DNA of 64,000 nt from Aspidapion aeneum (Eukaryota > Arthropoda > Insecta > Coleoptera > Brentidae): the NCBI GenBank assembly GCA_963576565.1, contig OY755039.1:137515369-137579368 (forward strand), read 5' to 3'. How positions within the stretch are numbered: position 1 is the stretch's first letter; every line of letters begins with the position of its first letter. This document shows, one piece after another, positions 45,060 to 56,169 of this stretch. The translations under genes and the position numbers were made by a program. The notes under the pieces are model-generated. The model saw only the letters and a list, made by a program, of their open reading frames with translations, had not been told where the DNA came from and ran no database searches.

Positions 45060-46056
45060 GAATGAAACCGAGAACATTTTCGGGCTATAATTTTTTACAA
45101 GGTTCGAAAGAAATTATCTCAACAATAATGCCTTGCCGAGTTGATTTCTATTTTCGGTAATAAAGCAGCCACATCAGTCGACAGTTTCTCGTTGGCATGG
45201 AGAATTCAAGCGTGAACGGATTAGCGACGATCCAAGGCCAGGTGCCGCAAAAACGGCTGTCACTCAGGAAAACATCGATGCTGTGCGCATGCTGATCACG
45301 AAAGATCGCTATGTGACATATCGCGAGATTGAGGCTTCATTGGGGATTCAAACACCTCAATTCAAAAAAATTTGCATGAAGAGTTAGGGGTAAGAAAATT
45401 AGTTTCCCGCTGGATACCGCATCTCTGCCGTGCAAAGCAAATACCTAGTAACTCGACTTACTCGAAAATGAGATTTTTATATCATTGAAATCGCCGTAAA
45501 AAACGGCGCCAGTCAGTTTTTCTACAATGTGGCGGCTATCTTGAAAAACAAGGAAGTTTTGTAGTTAGTATGTAGTTAAATAAACTATAGTTAGTATGTA
45601 GTTAAATAAACTTCAAACTCTATTTCCCAAAACACTAGTTTTTGACTTACTAGGTTTCTGCTTTGCACGGCAGATCTGTTAACCGAAGAACAGAAAGAAG
45701 CTAGGGTCAATTGGTGTCAGAAAACTCTAGACCGCTTTAAGGTAGGAAACTCAAAAAACGGTTTCAGCATTGTGATGAATCGTGGATTTACTCATATGTT
45801 CGGCTATAGCCAACAAAAGTCATCCGTTCTCGAGGTGTATCCAAAAAGATGGTCGTGACATTTGCCTCAAAAGCAGGTCATGTAGCAACAACTCTTCTAG
45901 AAGATCAAAGGACTGTTACTGCCGATTGGTACGTCACCATTTGTTTGCCGAAAGTCATTGCTGAGCTTTGAAAAACGAACACCAAACGACGAATTATCAT
46001 CCACCAAGACAATGCAGGTCCGCACAAAGCACAAGAAACCAGTGAAGTTGTAACCC
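45060..46056 (+). pseudogene. mariner transposase, degraded and truncated
   Basis: Recognisable in order: FRAIIFYKVRK, SIFGNKAATS, WHGEFKRERISDDPRPG, ENIDAVRMLITKDRYVTYRE, IEASLGIQTPQ, SRWIPH, then after a nested insertion EQKEARVNWCQKTLDRF. The first catalytic Asp is in HCDESWIYSY and the second in HQDNAGPHKA. The third is missing because sequence ends in a C-run at about 46066. It carries frame breaks and at least two stops. It belongs to the group with the VTYREIEASLGI motif. Terminal repeats were not found. Confidence 0.88.
45425..45673. mobile_element. 249-base element nested in the mariner gene
   Basis: Termini CTGCCGTGCAAAGCA and TGCTTTGCACGGCAG are inverted, and ATCT is duplicated on both sides (45421-45424, 45674-45677). 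Removing the element and one ATCT rejoins the mariner frame at PHLLTEEQK, which proves the boundaries. Inside is a direct repeat of TAGTTAGTATGTAGTTAAAT. The superfamily is not clear from a 4-base duplication. Confidence 0.9.
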
Positions 46057-46110
46057 AACAAAACGTTCGCCCCCCCCCCCCCCTGGCCCCCTATACGACA
46101 CGCCACCGAA
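46057..46110. mobile_element. hAT-like right end
   Basis: A C17-like run then TATACGACACGCCACCG resembles the C-rich right ends of hAT derivatives in this window. No left end is seen. It cuts the mariner remnant. Confidence 0.35.
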
Positions 46111-46151
46111 TGATCTTTGAATTTACTTTATAATTATTTATTTGCTGCTTC

Positions 46152-46335
46152 GTGATTTGTTTTGACTGGGGTGCGGGCAGACGTCATTCATCCGTCCCAA
46201 ATATCCATCGCAGCAACGCAACGGCGGCGACGACCGACGGCGGGCCGGCACACGCGGCAACACCGCGTCGTCGTCGCCGCCGCGACAAAGTGGATTCGGC
46301 GGAGATCGGCGCGCGATTCTCGGCTATTATTACAA
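46152..46335 (+). promoter_or_regulatory. GC-rich block, candidate 5' UTR or promoter
   Basis: A sharply GC- and CpG-rich stretch in AT-rich DNA, with GACGACCGACGGCGGGCC, CGTCGTCGTCGCCGCCGCG and GGCGCGCGATTCTCGG. Such islands in insects often mark 5' ends of genes or LINE promoters. The overlapping 137-codon frame has no recognisable domain. The plus-strand host exon at 60550 lies downstream, so it could be that gene's leader. That is inference only. Confidence 0.35.
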
Positions 46336-47740
46336 CTGATTAATAAATTTTTGTTATTGTATTATCGGTGCGTTAATTTACGCGATTTTTTCCAAAAATC
46401 TCCATTGTTCCAATTCCGGACCGAAATTTGGAAAAGTTTGTGGAAAACAGTGTTTTTTTTTGTGTGTCGTGTTCAAAGTGCGAGTTATTTTGCATTTTTG
46501 CGAATATGTGACGACACAAGGAGAAGGATAACGTCTTTTTTATGTGTTCCACGAAATCAACTGGTAATCATATAATTAACCATATAATTAACCTATCATT
46601 AAAATTTTTAGAGATTGTTATGCTCATATGTTGATGATTGTTGAGATTCCAGAAAATTAATCTAGATCAACAGATAATTTAGAAAACAAAGCTCTTTGAG
46701 TTATTTAATTATTATTATTACCATTGGTTTTAATTAGAAGGTATCTATTTTTTTTCTGGCTTCTATTTAGAGAGAAGAAATTATTATAAGTACTTAGTGG
46801 AAAAACTGTCAAATTTTAATTTATGTATTTGTTTTTTCAGTTAGCTAGAAAAACAATTTATTTAAATAAAAAATAATTCGGGACCGACGCGACATTTGGA
46901 AAATTTTTGGTATTCTTCCGTTTCAGTGTTTTTTTTTGTACGTTGTGTTGAAAGTGCGAGTTATTTTGCATTTTTGCGAATTATCACGACACAAGGTGAA
47001 TCGGATAACGTCTTCTTTATGTGTTCCACGAACTGATAATCATCTAATTAACCTATCATTAAAATTTTTAGAGATTGTTAGGCTCATATGTTGATGATTG
47101 TTGAGCTTCCAGAGAATTAATCCGGATCAACAGATAATTTAGAAAACAAAGCTCTTTGAGTTATTTAATTATTATTATTTTAAATTAGAAGTTATATATT
47201 TTTTATCTGATATCTTACTGCATTGTTTCTTAGGCCTGATGCACATTTTTGCATTTTTTTCTGGCCACTATTTAAAGAGAAGAAAGTATAAGTAATTAGT
47301 GAAAAAACTGTCCATTTTCAATTTATTTGTTTCTCTCAGTTTTCTAGAACGACGGAACAATTCGTTTCTTACTTAAATTAAAAATAAATAAATCTCTTGA
47401 CTATTCCAAAAGATTAAGAAATTTTTGTTATTATATTATCAATAAAATTTTTACAGATTGTTATGCTCATATGTTGATTGTTGAGATTTCAGAAAATCAA
47501 TCCGAATCAACAAATAATTTAGAAAACGAAGCTCTTTGAGTTATTTAATTATTATTATTTTAAATTAGAAGTTATATATTTTTTATCTGATATCTTACTG
47601 CATTGTTTCTTAGGCCTGATGCACATTTTTTTTCTGGCCACTATTTAAAGAGAAGAAAGTATAAGTGGAAAAACTGTCCTTTTCAATTTATATATTTGTT
47701 TCTCTCAGTTTTCTAGAACATTCGTTTTTTACTTAAATCA
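46336..47740 (+). repeat. Tandem repeat, about 480 and 400 bases, three copies
   Basis: GCGAGTTATTTTGCATTTTT occurs at 46479 and 46956. GATTGTTATGCTCATATG or its GATTGTTAGG form occurs at 46612, 47074 and 47456. CAAAGCTCTTTGAGTTATTT (or GAAGCTC) occurs at 46687, 47149 and 47527. Units include a TTTTCTGGC(T/C)-(T/A)CTATTTA phrase followed by GAGAAGAAA. The third copy is shortened. It runs directly into the LINE end at 47744 and may be LINE 5' monomers or duplicated host sequence. Confidence 0.75.
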
Positions 47741-47743
47741 GAA

Positions 47744-48262
47744 ACGAGTATAAAAAAGGTTATTGGATGTCTTAACAGTATTTTATGGAGCAGAGAGATA
47801 AAAAAGAATGTAAAATTTAACATATATGAAACAATGGTGAAAAGCACGCAAGCACGCTGTTGTATGGAATAGAGACTTGTCGCGTAACAGAAAAATAAAA
47901 AACAAAAATGGAAAGTGTCGAAATGGATGCAATAAGAAGATCAATGACAATATCTAGAACAGATCACATACGAAATGAGATCATAAAAGAAAGAATGGGA
48001 ATCGAGGGAAGCATAACGGATGACATCACTAAAAGGCAACTGATATTGTACGGCCATGTACAACGGATGAACGACGAAAGATTACCAAAGCAGGTCCTAG
48101 AATGGCAACCAATAGGGCGCAGAAAAAGAGGGCGTCCTAAACTAGAATGACAACAGAAAATCCAAAGATCAATGAGTCAGAAAAATCTGACAGAAGATGA
48201 CTGTCAGGATCGAAGGAGGTGGAGAATAGGCGTCGGACAACATAGAAAAACGTTCTGAACCG
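47744..48262 (+). pseudogene. LINE 3' end, 5'-truncated
   Basis: The plus strand begins with VIGCLNSILW and NIYETMVKST in changing frames. The frame 47908-48150 then gives KMESVEMDAIRRSMT, KERMGIEGSITDDITK and VQRMNDERLPKQVLEW, ending GRRKRGRPKLE* at a TGA. The 3' part continues out of frame to about 48262. It is the same family as the copies at 7350 and 37350. Confidence 0.85.
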
Positions 48263-49449
48263 ACATATTAGTAATAGTTAATTGGGGACCCAATAGCAAA
48301 AAATTGAAAAAAAAATTGACAACGTCATTTTATTGACAGGATCAACTGTCTGTAGAGAAGTTTTAACAAAATTGATATATTTGCACTAATAACAAAGATA
48401 TGACGGATTTTTAGAATTAGATACGGATTTTTGAATTTTCCCTCGTAGCTCCAAACCTACAAGGGCTGAAAAAAACTTTTGACTTATTTTTTGTCTTGAA
48501 ATTTAAGGACAGTAATGTGATATCGACAGGTCTTTATCTTTTAAAATAACTGAGTTTCCCATTCAATACGATTAAAAATGGGTCACCCTGTACATTAAAA
48601 TAAGTGTAACTTTTTTGTATCTTAGTGTACTTTTGTTTTTAATTTTAAATCACTTTTCTTCTTAATTTTACGCAAAATTGCCGTAGATTAGTACCATTAT
48701 TTACCGCTTTATATGGATATGATAATACATGACTTCATTATTCTTACATAAAAAAAGAAAATAAAGATAATAATTGAACCATATGCTGCAACAACGCTGT
48801 AAGCGCCAAATATTGTTTTTGTGGAAAATAAAAAAAAACGTTTTATTTTTAATTGCTTAGACATGTACACCAGTATTTAATACGGTAATGGATCTACAGA
48901 TATAGTTTTAAGTTATTTATGTATTATTTAGCTTTGAATATTTTTGTATATAAGTTTTTTTGTCAATCATGGATTATTTCTATTGTTTTTCGAACTTTAA
49001 ACCTCCCCGCAGGGGTGGTACTACAATTTGAGACTATTTTTAACGGGAATCCTACGACTGCACGAACTAAGTTTCCAAAAAATGACATTTTGTTACAAAA
49101 TTTTTATGTGGTTTTTCTTTATTTCTAAAGTTAATTTGAATTTATATGAGATGAAACTCACTGAGAAACGCTGACTATCATATTGCATATTAGGGTGAAC
49201 CAAATCTTTGCAGTTATTTGACCTGTGAGTATTAAAAAAAATACACTTAAACCGGTCGGTATCAAGTCTATAGACTTGATACCTAAACCCGGTTTACAAT
49301 GCTAAGTCTTAAGGTCTTAGTAAATACTGGTGGTAAAGTGTTTATAAGTCTAATATGGTTGACTTTAGGTTGTATAATATTAATTTAGGTATTATTGCCT
49401 TAGATGTATAAAGGATAGGGTTTTATGAACTTAGTTGCTATATTTTAAT
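48263..49449. other. No gene seen
   Basis: AT-rich DNA with a GGGTCACCCTGTACATTAA element-end phrase at 48579. A perfect palindrome at 49258 is listed separately. Open frames (48919) show no domain. Confidence 0.4.
49258..49283. repeat. Perfect 26-base palindrome
   Basis: GGTATCAAGTCTA followed directly by its reverse complement TAGACTTGATACC, set between ACCGGTC and TAAACCCGGT. Confidence 0.85.
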
Positions 49450-49840
49450 AAAACAACGTTGTATATCCATGTCGGTTACAACGTAGTTTTGCGGAAATAG
49501 GGCGGTTAGAACGTTATTTTATGTTTAAAAATAAAGCACAATGATAGTAAAAAAACGTGTTTATACTTAGTTTAAAACCATTTTTGGGTTTAGTAGGTAC
49601 CTAAAAGCTGTAATTATACACTCTTAAGATTTTCATAAAAAGTTACATATTTCAATGGAATATTTATGGCACATACAACGTTGTTACACCGGAGTATGCA
49701 AGTCAACTAATTTTATTACCATTATAAAATAGGAATAGAAGTTCCGTATTCTCCTACCACTTTATAGGTTGATTATTTCGACCACATACAACGTTGTTCC
49801 ATGGAAAACTCGAATGTGCCTATATTGGCGGGTACAACGT
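49450..49840. repeat. Cluster of ACAACGTTGT palindromes
   Basis: ACAACGTTGT occurs at about 49453, 49676, 49786 and 49830, with TTACAACGTAG at 49470. Several share the preceding CACAT or GGTA. It may be the subterminal word of an undefined element. Confidence 0.6.
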
Positions 49841-50389
49841 TGTTCCAGCATAGCATTCAATTCTTCTCATAATTTCCAATTTGCAGTAATTGACAAAATA
49901 TTAAATCTCCACAATTTATTTTCTAAAAAAAAAAACAAAACATGCACAGTCTTATACGTGCTATTTTGAGAAATATTCAGAACTGGTATAAAATGTTGGC
50001 TTGAAGGTCATTTAAGTTGGTAGTCGCGATTTTTGTTTTTACGAATCGACAAAGATACAAAAATTATAAAAAAACTTGTGTTTTTAATGTTAATTAATGC
50101 TGTCAATCCAATGTCACACATATCGGCGTCGATAAAACCTATTGTTGTAAGGCCTTAGTTTGGTTTGGTGGGGTGGGGGGTTTGAGAGAAAAATATCAGT
50201 CTTCTCAACTGACCGGAAAAATATAAAATTTGGTAGTTTTGTATTAGCAATTACGGCCAATCGAATGACGTTAACGAATTGTGTGATAAAAAATGCGAAT
50301 TTATTTAAAAAACAGTTTTTTACTTAGTTGGCTATGAAACAAATGCCGTAATTGTGTTTGTTGTTATACAATGGCTATATTTATATTTT
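49841..50389. other. No feature seen
   Basis: AT-rich, with a GGGGTGGGGGG run at 50170. No coding sequence is recognised. Confidence 0.35.
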
Positions 50390-51440
50390 GAAGAAGTTTT
50401 TGTTTCTCTCATATTTTTCCGTGGGTATCTCGAAGGCTTAACCTCACGGGAGTCTAAGATCTAATGGACACCTAATAAGTGTTGACAGTTAATTGTTTCG
50501 TCCTTATTGGACTCCTCAGAACACTGCTTGGTCAATGGCAGCACTTCTGTCTTTCAGGCCAGAGCAACTCTGATTAGCGTTTTTACCGGTTCGGTTCCGT
50601 TCGGTTCGGTTCGGTTCGGTTCAATCAGCGGAATTTTTAAGCCAAATAATACTAACAAACGTAATTATTAGGTGTCCATCTACAAGACGCTAGCCCTACC
50701 AAGTCCACTTTGAATCCTTGACTTCGCATGCGCAGATCTACCGATATTATTTACCTCATGTATTAGAATAGATGAATACAGGGTGATTTTCACTTGAATG
50801 ATTCTAACCACATGAAAATAGAAAGTTTCAAAAACCTAACCTTACGAAACCTAATCAAATCCAACTTTCCTGACTTCTCACCCGGGATCCTAGAGGATGT
50901 GAATCCGAACCGAACCGAACCTAACTAAACCGAACCAAACACAACAACACTGCTAATTAGGTTTAGTTGGGTATGGTTAGGTTTGGATAGGTTCGGTTCG
51001 GTACGGTCCGGTTCGGATTCACATCCTCTAGGATCCCGGGTAGGAAGTCAGGAAAGTTTTTTTTTTGAAAAAAATTATTGGTTTAGTTTGCTTTTGTTCG
51101 GTTCGGTTAGATTTGATTAGGTTTCGTTAGGTTAGGTTTTTGAAATTTTCTATTTTCATGTGGTTAGAATTATTCAAGTGAAAATCACCCTTTTCATCTA
51201 TTCTAATACATGAGGTAAATAATATTAGTAGATCTGCGCATGCGAAGTTAAAGATTTAAAGTGGACTTGGTAGGGCTAGCGTCTTGTGTGTCCATCTTCC
51301 ATCCCTTCCTTCTTGGACCCCCGTGAGGTTAAGCTTTCGAGCTACCCACGGAAAAATATGAGAGAAACAAAAACTTATTTTTACCCGACTAGCCACGAAA
51401 ATTTGTTTTATTTTTGAATTCACGGATACTAAAATTTACG
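50390..51440. mobile_element. F1 family element enclosing a large palindrome
   Basis: The left part (TTTTTGTTTCTCTCATATTT, then CTAATGGACACCTAATAAG, ending TAATACTAACAAACG at 50661) and the right part (GAGGTTAAGCTTTCGAGCTA to ATTCACGGATACTAAAATTT) are opposite ends of F1. The 50671-51296 palindrome sits between them. A short GGTTC repeat lies at 50578-50622. Confidence 0.65.
50671..51296. repeat. Palindrome of about 620 bases
   Basis: The left arm contains CAAGACGCTAGCCCTACCAA, CTTCGCATGCGCAGATCTAC, TGATTTTCACTTGAATGATT and CCCGGGATCCTAGAGGATG. The right arm gives the reverse complements in mirror order down to TTGGTAGGGCTAGCGTCTTG. Arms are about 230-290 bases around a centre near 50985, rich in AACCGAACC and its complement. 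Mismatches are few. It would form a long hairpin as DNA or RNA. Confidence 0.88.
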
Positions 51441-52507
51441 CTAAAACAATTTTAGTTATTGCTCGATAATTCAAATTTTCTGTTGGTTTAGTGGCGTATG
51501 GTATCCCGTGGGATAGCAAGCGCGGACCTGGGTCAAAATATAGGGGGGGGGGTAATAGTCGTCGAAAATATATTTTTTTTCTATAGGGGGGGTTGTTCTC
51601 CTGTTTTTCGTTTAATTATTAGGAAAAAGTACATATTTTTTTCTAGGGGGTAATTACCCCGTTACCCCCCCTCAAATCCGCGGGAAGGGATTTGTTGTCC
51701 CTACCCTAGATCGATTGGTAATAGATCACACCATGTAGAGTCACCGGCTATTTGCCTCCAATTTGAGTAGGAGGGCGGTGTAAAACCCGGTTCCCACCTA
51801 CGGCTTTTTCGTGCGCGTCCGCGCACGTGTCACGTGACTGTCATAACATTTTATATTGAGATCATGTGACGCGTGAGCGGGCACCCACGAGAAAGTCAAT
51901 CTAAAGCCAGAAATTCATGTGATATTTAATTGAAAAATAATGGGATACCTAGTGAAGTTGTTTAGTTTTTCACGATCTCAGATAAGGTATACCTTGTTGT
52001 CTTTCCCATCATTTTTAACCGCTTTGCCTGGTACTATGCTATCAGTAACTCAACTTTCTTCTCTAAACGTTGGCAATCAGCGACACTCTCTGCACTTTTA
52101 TCAGGCCTACGCTAATAAAATACATGTGAAAAACATTTATTTATGTCGTAGGGCCAAATATTTAGTTTTATCATGTATTTTTGTGTTTCTTTGACACACC
52201 CCTGTGTCTAAACCAGGGGACCCACCAAATTCTAACCTAGGTTTTTATGATTCACTTGTATGACCCTACAACATATCAAAATTTCAAAAAAATCGGTTGG
52301 TGTCGGCGCACACCTATAGTTGGGTGAGGGTTTCTTTTTCATTTTTAAAATTTACAATTTTCCCCCACTTTCTAAACTTGACAAATGCTATAACTCAGAA
52401 GCAAAAAACTTTTGATGAAAAGTTCTTTAAGATTGTTCTCTACTTTTGGCCTTGTCCACCAACGCTTAGAGTTTGATGCATCATTTAAAATACACCTTGC
52501 ATATATT

Positions 52508-52548
<41 letters not shown>

Positions 52549-53039
52549 GATATTGGATATATGTGAAAGATTTAATTTATCCACCAACCCTGACCAATGC
52601 ACAGTGGTTTCTGGAGACTGATTAAGTGGCCAAACTTTGATAAAATGACACTCAAGGATCCAAAAGTATTTTAGAATTGGTATGAGGTAGCTTAGGGGCT
52701 GAAAAGGTCGTGAAACACGAATTAAGCGCTTTTAGTACCTAATTAATAGTTTAAAAAATCTTAGAGAAAATAATATTTAGTTATTATTTATCTATAAACC
52801 TATAAATAATTTTTTATTTAAAATGTGTCTTCACATGTTCGCTTATAACCCTGCTCCCGTTAGTCACAGGGACGCAATACCAACATATTTTTGCCGCCTT
52901 TTAACTAACGGAGGCAGAATCATGTTTCAGGTGAAACGGGTCTTTAGAAAATCGGTCCGATTGATTTTCTTCACTATATCGGTCGTTCGATGAACATCGG
53001 TCTCAGGTTAAATTAGCCTGAAAATGAAAAGGAAGCAAC
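51441..53039. other. Repeat debris and unassigned sequence
   Basis: G-run and C-run pairs at 51540-51680, ending CTCAAATCCGCGGG, look like degraded hAT ends. At 51826-51890 CGTGCGCGTCCGCGCACGTG and GTGACGCG words fold on themselves. A pure AT tract is at 52509-52546. CTGCTCCCGTTAGT (52851) and CCTTTTAACTAACGGAGGCAG (52896) are ends of the family seen at 62983. No gene is seen. Confidence 0.4.
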
Positions 53040-53266
53040 CAGGGGCGTGCGGTCAATATAAGCAAGGGACAGATTCAGTGCTTAATCTCTCCAATTTTAC
53101 CATTTTACTGTACTAAGCACACAAAAAAATCTAGAGATACCAAAACTAGGCACTAAGTTTGTCTATTGAGCATCAGGTTGCTACTTGTTAGTTAGGTGTA
53201 TAACCAGCCCTGTGTTATTTAAAAACAAAATGACTTTCCCCTCTTAATTTTCAACGCACGCCACTG
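53040..53266. mobile_element. hAT-like MITE, about 227 bases
   Basis: CAGGGGCGTGCGGTC at the left and AACGCACGCCACTG at the right are imperfect inverted ends. The 8-base flanks do not match, so the insertion is old or one boundary is off. Confidence 0.5.
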
Positions 53267-53846
53267 TACTATATACGTATCTCCTGTCTGGTAAGTCCAA
53301 TGATGTTCCTGGCTCTCTTTCTACAAGGTCCTTTAATGAACTCTTTAGGAGTGAGCCAGTTATGGTATATTTATCCAGTATTGTTGGAAGCTATTCTCCA
53401 TTCATTTTAATATGGTTGATTTAGCAGCATTGTATGATATCTGCAAGGCTAGTTCGGGGGCCGGAGAGAGTTAAGTTACTGTCTATTTTCAAGGTACTGT
53501 GCTTAATTGAAGATAATGAAAATACGCCAAATTAGAGCAACGATTACGATCTCGTAAACTGAAGAAAAACTGATTGTAAAGTCCTCTTTTTTTTTAAATG
53601 AACATTGATGGCCTTATGCGGCTTTTTACGGCTTTATTCGTAGACTTTGAAGTAAACCGAAAAGAAAAATACTGGATCTAATAAATATATACTTAATCCA
53701 AATATATATTGTTAGTTTTTAAGATATAAAGCTGGTTTCTTTACTATATTAATGGGTGTTCTCCCACAAACAAAAGCCTTATTTACAGTTTTTCTATAAA
53801 ACCCGGCGAGTTAGCATTGAGTAATACATCATCAATCGTTCGAGGG
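53267..53846. other. No feature seen
   Basis: AT-rich DNA without recognisable repeats or coding sequence. Confidence 0.35.
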
Positions 53847-54491
53847 TACCGTAGTCGACCCGAATTCCTTTTGAGATGATATACAATGTTCTATGTGTTG
53901 ATATATTGAATTATTTTTACTTGTGCTGAAACTTTGGACATTTGATTAAACATTGTATTCTATTTTGAGAATTTAAATCTAACTATATTTTTTTAGTAAA
54001 TAAAAAAAAAGTGAGAGATCCGAAATTTCTAATTCCGTCATAGTGCTTACCTGAACTCCGACATTGTTTTGACCTGAATTCCGTCATAGGATAAAATGGA
54101 TGCTAAAAACAATCTGTAACAAATACAACTATTTTTTATTGTACTAGTTATATTTGCTTACATAAATTCATCAAATATTTTTAGGAGGATCTCAGTACGC
54201 ACACGAAAAAATATAGAATTTTTGTGAAAGCCTAGTCAATAAAATATTTTTATTACCACTTCAAATTGTTTAAAAACCCAAAAAAAACTAATTACCAAAT
54301 TTTGTGGTAGTATATGTCTGTGTGTCAGTATAACTGTTCAAGGATTATCTGTCGGTCTATCTGTCCGACTGTAACATAACTTAAAATTCGCTAAACCTAT
54401 AACTATGGTATTATACTAATAGTTTTTAGTGGGGTGGAGCCTTGTAAGGTATTAATTTGTTACAGTCAACAGAATATTTGGAGCAAAAATT

Positions 54492-54628
54492 CATGCGCCC
54501 GGAGCAAGGTTAAAGTTTGGCGCCCCCCCATATAAAATATTACTTACAAAAAATAAATCAATGTAAGAGGCGCCTTTCGGCGCGCCCGGGGCAGGTGCCC
54601 CGGTCGCCCTGCCCTCACTACGCCGCTG
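54492..54628. mobile_element. hAT-like remnant
   Basis: CATGCGCCCGGAGCAAGG at the left, and GCCCTCACTACGCCGCTGG at the right after C-rich and GGCGCGCCC tracts, resemble degenerated hAT ends. No target duplication is found. Confidence 0.4.
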
Positions 54629-55594
54629 GGTATTTTTCGTAAGATATAAAAAGGGGCAGCCTCCTTCATAATCCTGCAAACGTGAAAATCATAACCTGAA
54701 AGACGTCATTGTCGTAACCTGAATTCCGACACCCAAATTCATCACAGATTTTAAATGTGTAGAGTATAATAAAAATATGACGGAATTTGAAATTAAAAAA
54801 ATTTGATTTATTGTAGGTTTTATCATCTTAGATTTTTTGTCTTTAGATGGTTGTTGATATGGAAAAAACTGAACTTTAAAAAAATTGTTGCCCAACTGAA
54901 CTCCGTCACCCTTATTTTTTACAAAAATAAAATAATCGACGAAAATAATTCCGACACCTTGAATTTAAAACACATTTTAAGAGAAAATAACTCAAAACCT
55001 GTGACGGTATTTGGGATTTAGAAAATATGATTAATTGTTATTCTGATTTAGACGTATTTTTCACTTTTTGATAAATGTAGGTATGAAAAAAACTAATTTG
55101 AATAGACATGGTTTTTGTTGGGAATTTCGTCACTCCTGTGGGATTTCCGACTCAATGCTTTTTTGTAAACCAAACCCCCTTTTTATTGAAAAAAATCGAA
55201 AAAAGGAAGAAAATCTTCGGACATTAGTTTAGTAAAAAATACTAATATGTTAGGTAATAATATAATAAGTAAGTACCTAAACCCTTAAGGAGAGTTTACA
55301 CATGCATGGATTTGCTGGCGCCAATAAAAACTGGCGCGCCAGTAAGTTAAATTTGCAAGTGTAAACACCGACTTGCACACAAGTTATTTTTTTGCATGCA
55401 TCAAAAAAGTCTGCAGCTGACTGAATTTGCTGGCGCCAGTGGTGACGCATGCGCGCAGAAAAGGAACATTTTCATGTGTAAACAAGTGTTTGCACGTCGG
55501 CTCGCCAGTTTTAAGTTCATTATTTTACATTATTTTTTATTTTCATTGTGTTTGAGCTTAAAAATTTTGTTTATTTTTGTTTTTATAGCTTAAT

Positions 55595-55916
55595 ATGGCT
55601 AAAAAAAAGTGGCCAGCAGAACTGACCATACAGTTTCTTGAAGGCTATTAATGTTTTCCTTGTTTATGGGATGTACACAGTAGTTCGTATAAAAACAAAG
55701 ATATTCGAGATAATGCTTCCCAAAAAATTAGTAAAATAATGACTATTGAACGCTTTGAAGTAAAAGCAAAAATATGATCCATAAGAAACACATATGCTTT
55801 GGAATTGACAAAAATTAAAAAAAGCCAACGTTCCGGAGCCGGTGCTAATGAAGTATACACCCCAAAAGTACTATGGTTTAAAGTAGCAGACCGAATTTTA
55901 AAGAATGTTGTTTAAA
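55595..55916 (+). pseudogene. MADF-domain protein remnant of the Harbinger element
   Basis: ATG at 55595 follows a TTTTTGTTTTTATAG acceptor-like stretch. The product starts MAKKKWPAELTIQFLEGY, has a stop, and continues CLWDVHSSSYKNKDIRDNA, then KISKIMTIERF, TYALELTKIKKSQRSG and YTPKVLWFKVADRILKNV. This is the MADF DNA-binding domain that accompanies some insect Harbinger transposases. Two in-frame stops show it is dead. Confidence 0.8.
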
Positions 55917-55924
55917 TAAGAGAA

Positions 55925-56169
55925 ACTCTAGAAGAATATCAAAATGTTGCTTTGTTATTCGAAGATGGTTTTTATAGCTCGCAGGATCTTCTGCTGCAAG
56001 TTCTCCTAAAAGTTTTTCGGAAGCACCCAAAGTAGATCGACTAGCAATCCATGCTTTAACCCATGCAGATACAGCCTTTTCGTTGTTTCTTTTCCTGAAT
56101 CTCTTTTAATTTTTTTTTCAAGAAAAGTTTTGCGACTATTTTGCAGGCTTCCGAGAGTTCAGCCGACAT
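55925..56169 (-). pseudogene. Harbinger transposase N-terminal remnant (minus strand)
   Basis: The minus strand from ATG 56169 reads MSAELSEACKIVAKLFLKKK, then a shifted basic stretch, and STLGASEKLLGELAAEDP followed by YKNHLRITKQHFDILLE. This matches the amino end of Harbinger transposases. It converges on the MADF remnant and ends at the internal deletion near 55925. The catalytic core is absent. Confidence 0.75.

Noticed and set aside
45700..45725. AATTGGTGTCAGAAA resembling the Gypsy primer site
   Set aside because: It is coding sequence of mariner (VNWCQK) and has no LTR beside it.
46162..46575. 137-codon frame over the GC-rich block
   Set aside because: Arg-rich translation of CpG-rich DNA, part of it in sequence repeated downstream without the frame being kept.
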